Source: Flavobacteriales bacterium (GTDB taxonomy: Bacteria; Bacteroidota; Bacteroidia; Flavobacteriales_G; JALEGO01). Taken from it: a stretch of DNA of 32,960 bases. The translations under genes were made by a program, and so were the position numbers. The notes beneath the pieces are model-generated. The model was given only the letters and a program-made list of their open reading frames with translations, did no database searches and was not told where the DNA came from. Where the stretch lies: assembly GCA_020631045.1 (NCBI GenBank), contig JAHDHZ010000019.1, forward strand, positions 9,525-42,484, written 5' to 3'. The first letter of the stretch is position 1. The number at the start of each line of letters is the position of its first letter. Positions 32,887 to 32,960 of the stretch are shown piece after piece.

Positions 32887-32960
32887 AATTTTAACTCACC
32901 CCAAGAACCCTATTTTAAGAGCTCTGCGGAGTTTCTTTTGGGGGCGGTCAAAGACAAGCT

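Noticed and set aside
32887-32960. Possible terminator (CCCCAAGAA at 32899-32907 against TTCTTTTGGGG at 32934-32944) or end of a minus-strand gene (in-frame TAG at 32912-32910) after the LpxD-like gene
   Set aside because: The arms pair imperfectly, there is no T-run, and only about 50 bases of the possible minus-strand frame are visible. Neither reading can be supported from the window.

Overview
The window is a stretch of chromosome from a member of the Bacteroidota, most likely a Flavobacteriales-type bacterium. The evidence is AT-rich DNA, Bacteroidota-style promoter motifs (TTG...TAnnTTTG), absence of obvious Shine-Dalgarno sequences, and phylum-specific families: PorP/SprF, a TPR-PD40-OmpA protein, a CHU_C (type B) type IX secretion C-terminus, a TonB receptor paired with a DUF4249 lipoprotein, and the conserved block LptD / amidase / MCE / two Fe-S proteins / 'ABC transporter ATPase-like' protein. 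Family or genus cannot be fixed from the sequence alone. The window is densely packed: no gene-free stretch exceeds about 115 bases, and no rRNA, tRNA, CRISPR, insertion sequence or prophage is visible.

Left part (1-11.7 kb): on the minus strand lptD, mreD and mrdA (PBP2, cut by the window edge) form one run joining lipopolysaccharide export to the rod-shape machinery. Divergent from it, starting only 19 bases away, is an eight-gene plus-strand operon: cell-wall amidase with a SPOR-like domain, MCE/MlaD lipid-transport protein, a membrane Fe-S electron-transfer protein, a CCG-type Fe-S subunit, a conserved small protein of unknown function, UDP-GlcNAc 2-epimerase and two GT4-type glycosyltransferases. 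Five of the seven junctions overlap (ATGA or TAATG), so translation is probably coupled.

Middle part (11.7-18.5 kb): a minus-strand run encodes an S41 protease, a DUF1573 protein, an NAD-dependent sugar epimerase and a TlpA-like thioredoxin lipoprotein. Divergent from it is a TonB-dependent receptor/DUF4249 lipoprotein pair. A perfect 17-bp stem forms a bidirectional terminator at about 18.48 kb.

Right part (18.5-32.9 kb): a type IX secretion/adhesin locus (PorP/SprF-like protein and PorE-like OmpA protein, divergent from a 1400-residue PKD-repeat surface protein) runs directly into miaE (tRNA hydroxylase) and rodA. Convergent thymidine kinase follows, then a Bacteroidota-specific unknown protein, DsbD, elongation factor P and an LpxD-type acyltransferase. 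Almost everything in the window serves the cell envelope: peptidoglycan elongation (MreD, PBP2, RodA, amidase), LPS (LptD, LpxD, sugar enzymes), periplasmic thiol chemistry (TlpA, DsbD) and surface adhesion/secretion.

I do not see a clear new defence or mobile system. The most interesting unexplained items are the small protein beside the Fe-S pair, the 260-residue protein upstream of dsbD, the PKD/PorP/OmpA locus, the unusual lptD-mreD junction, and a G-quadruplex motif in dsbD.
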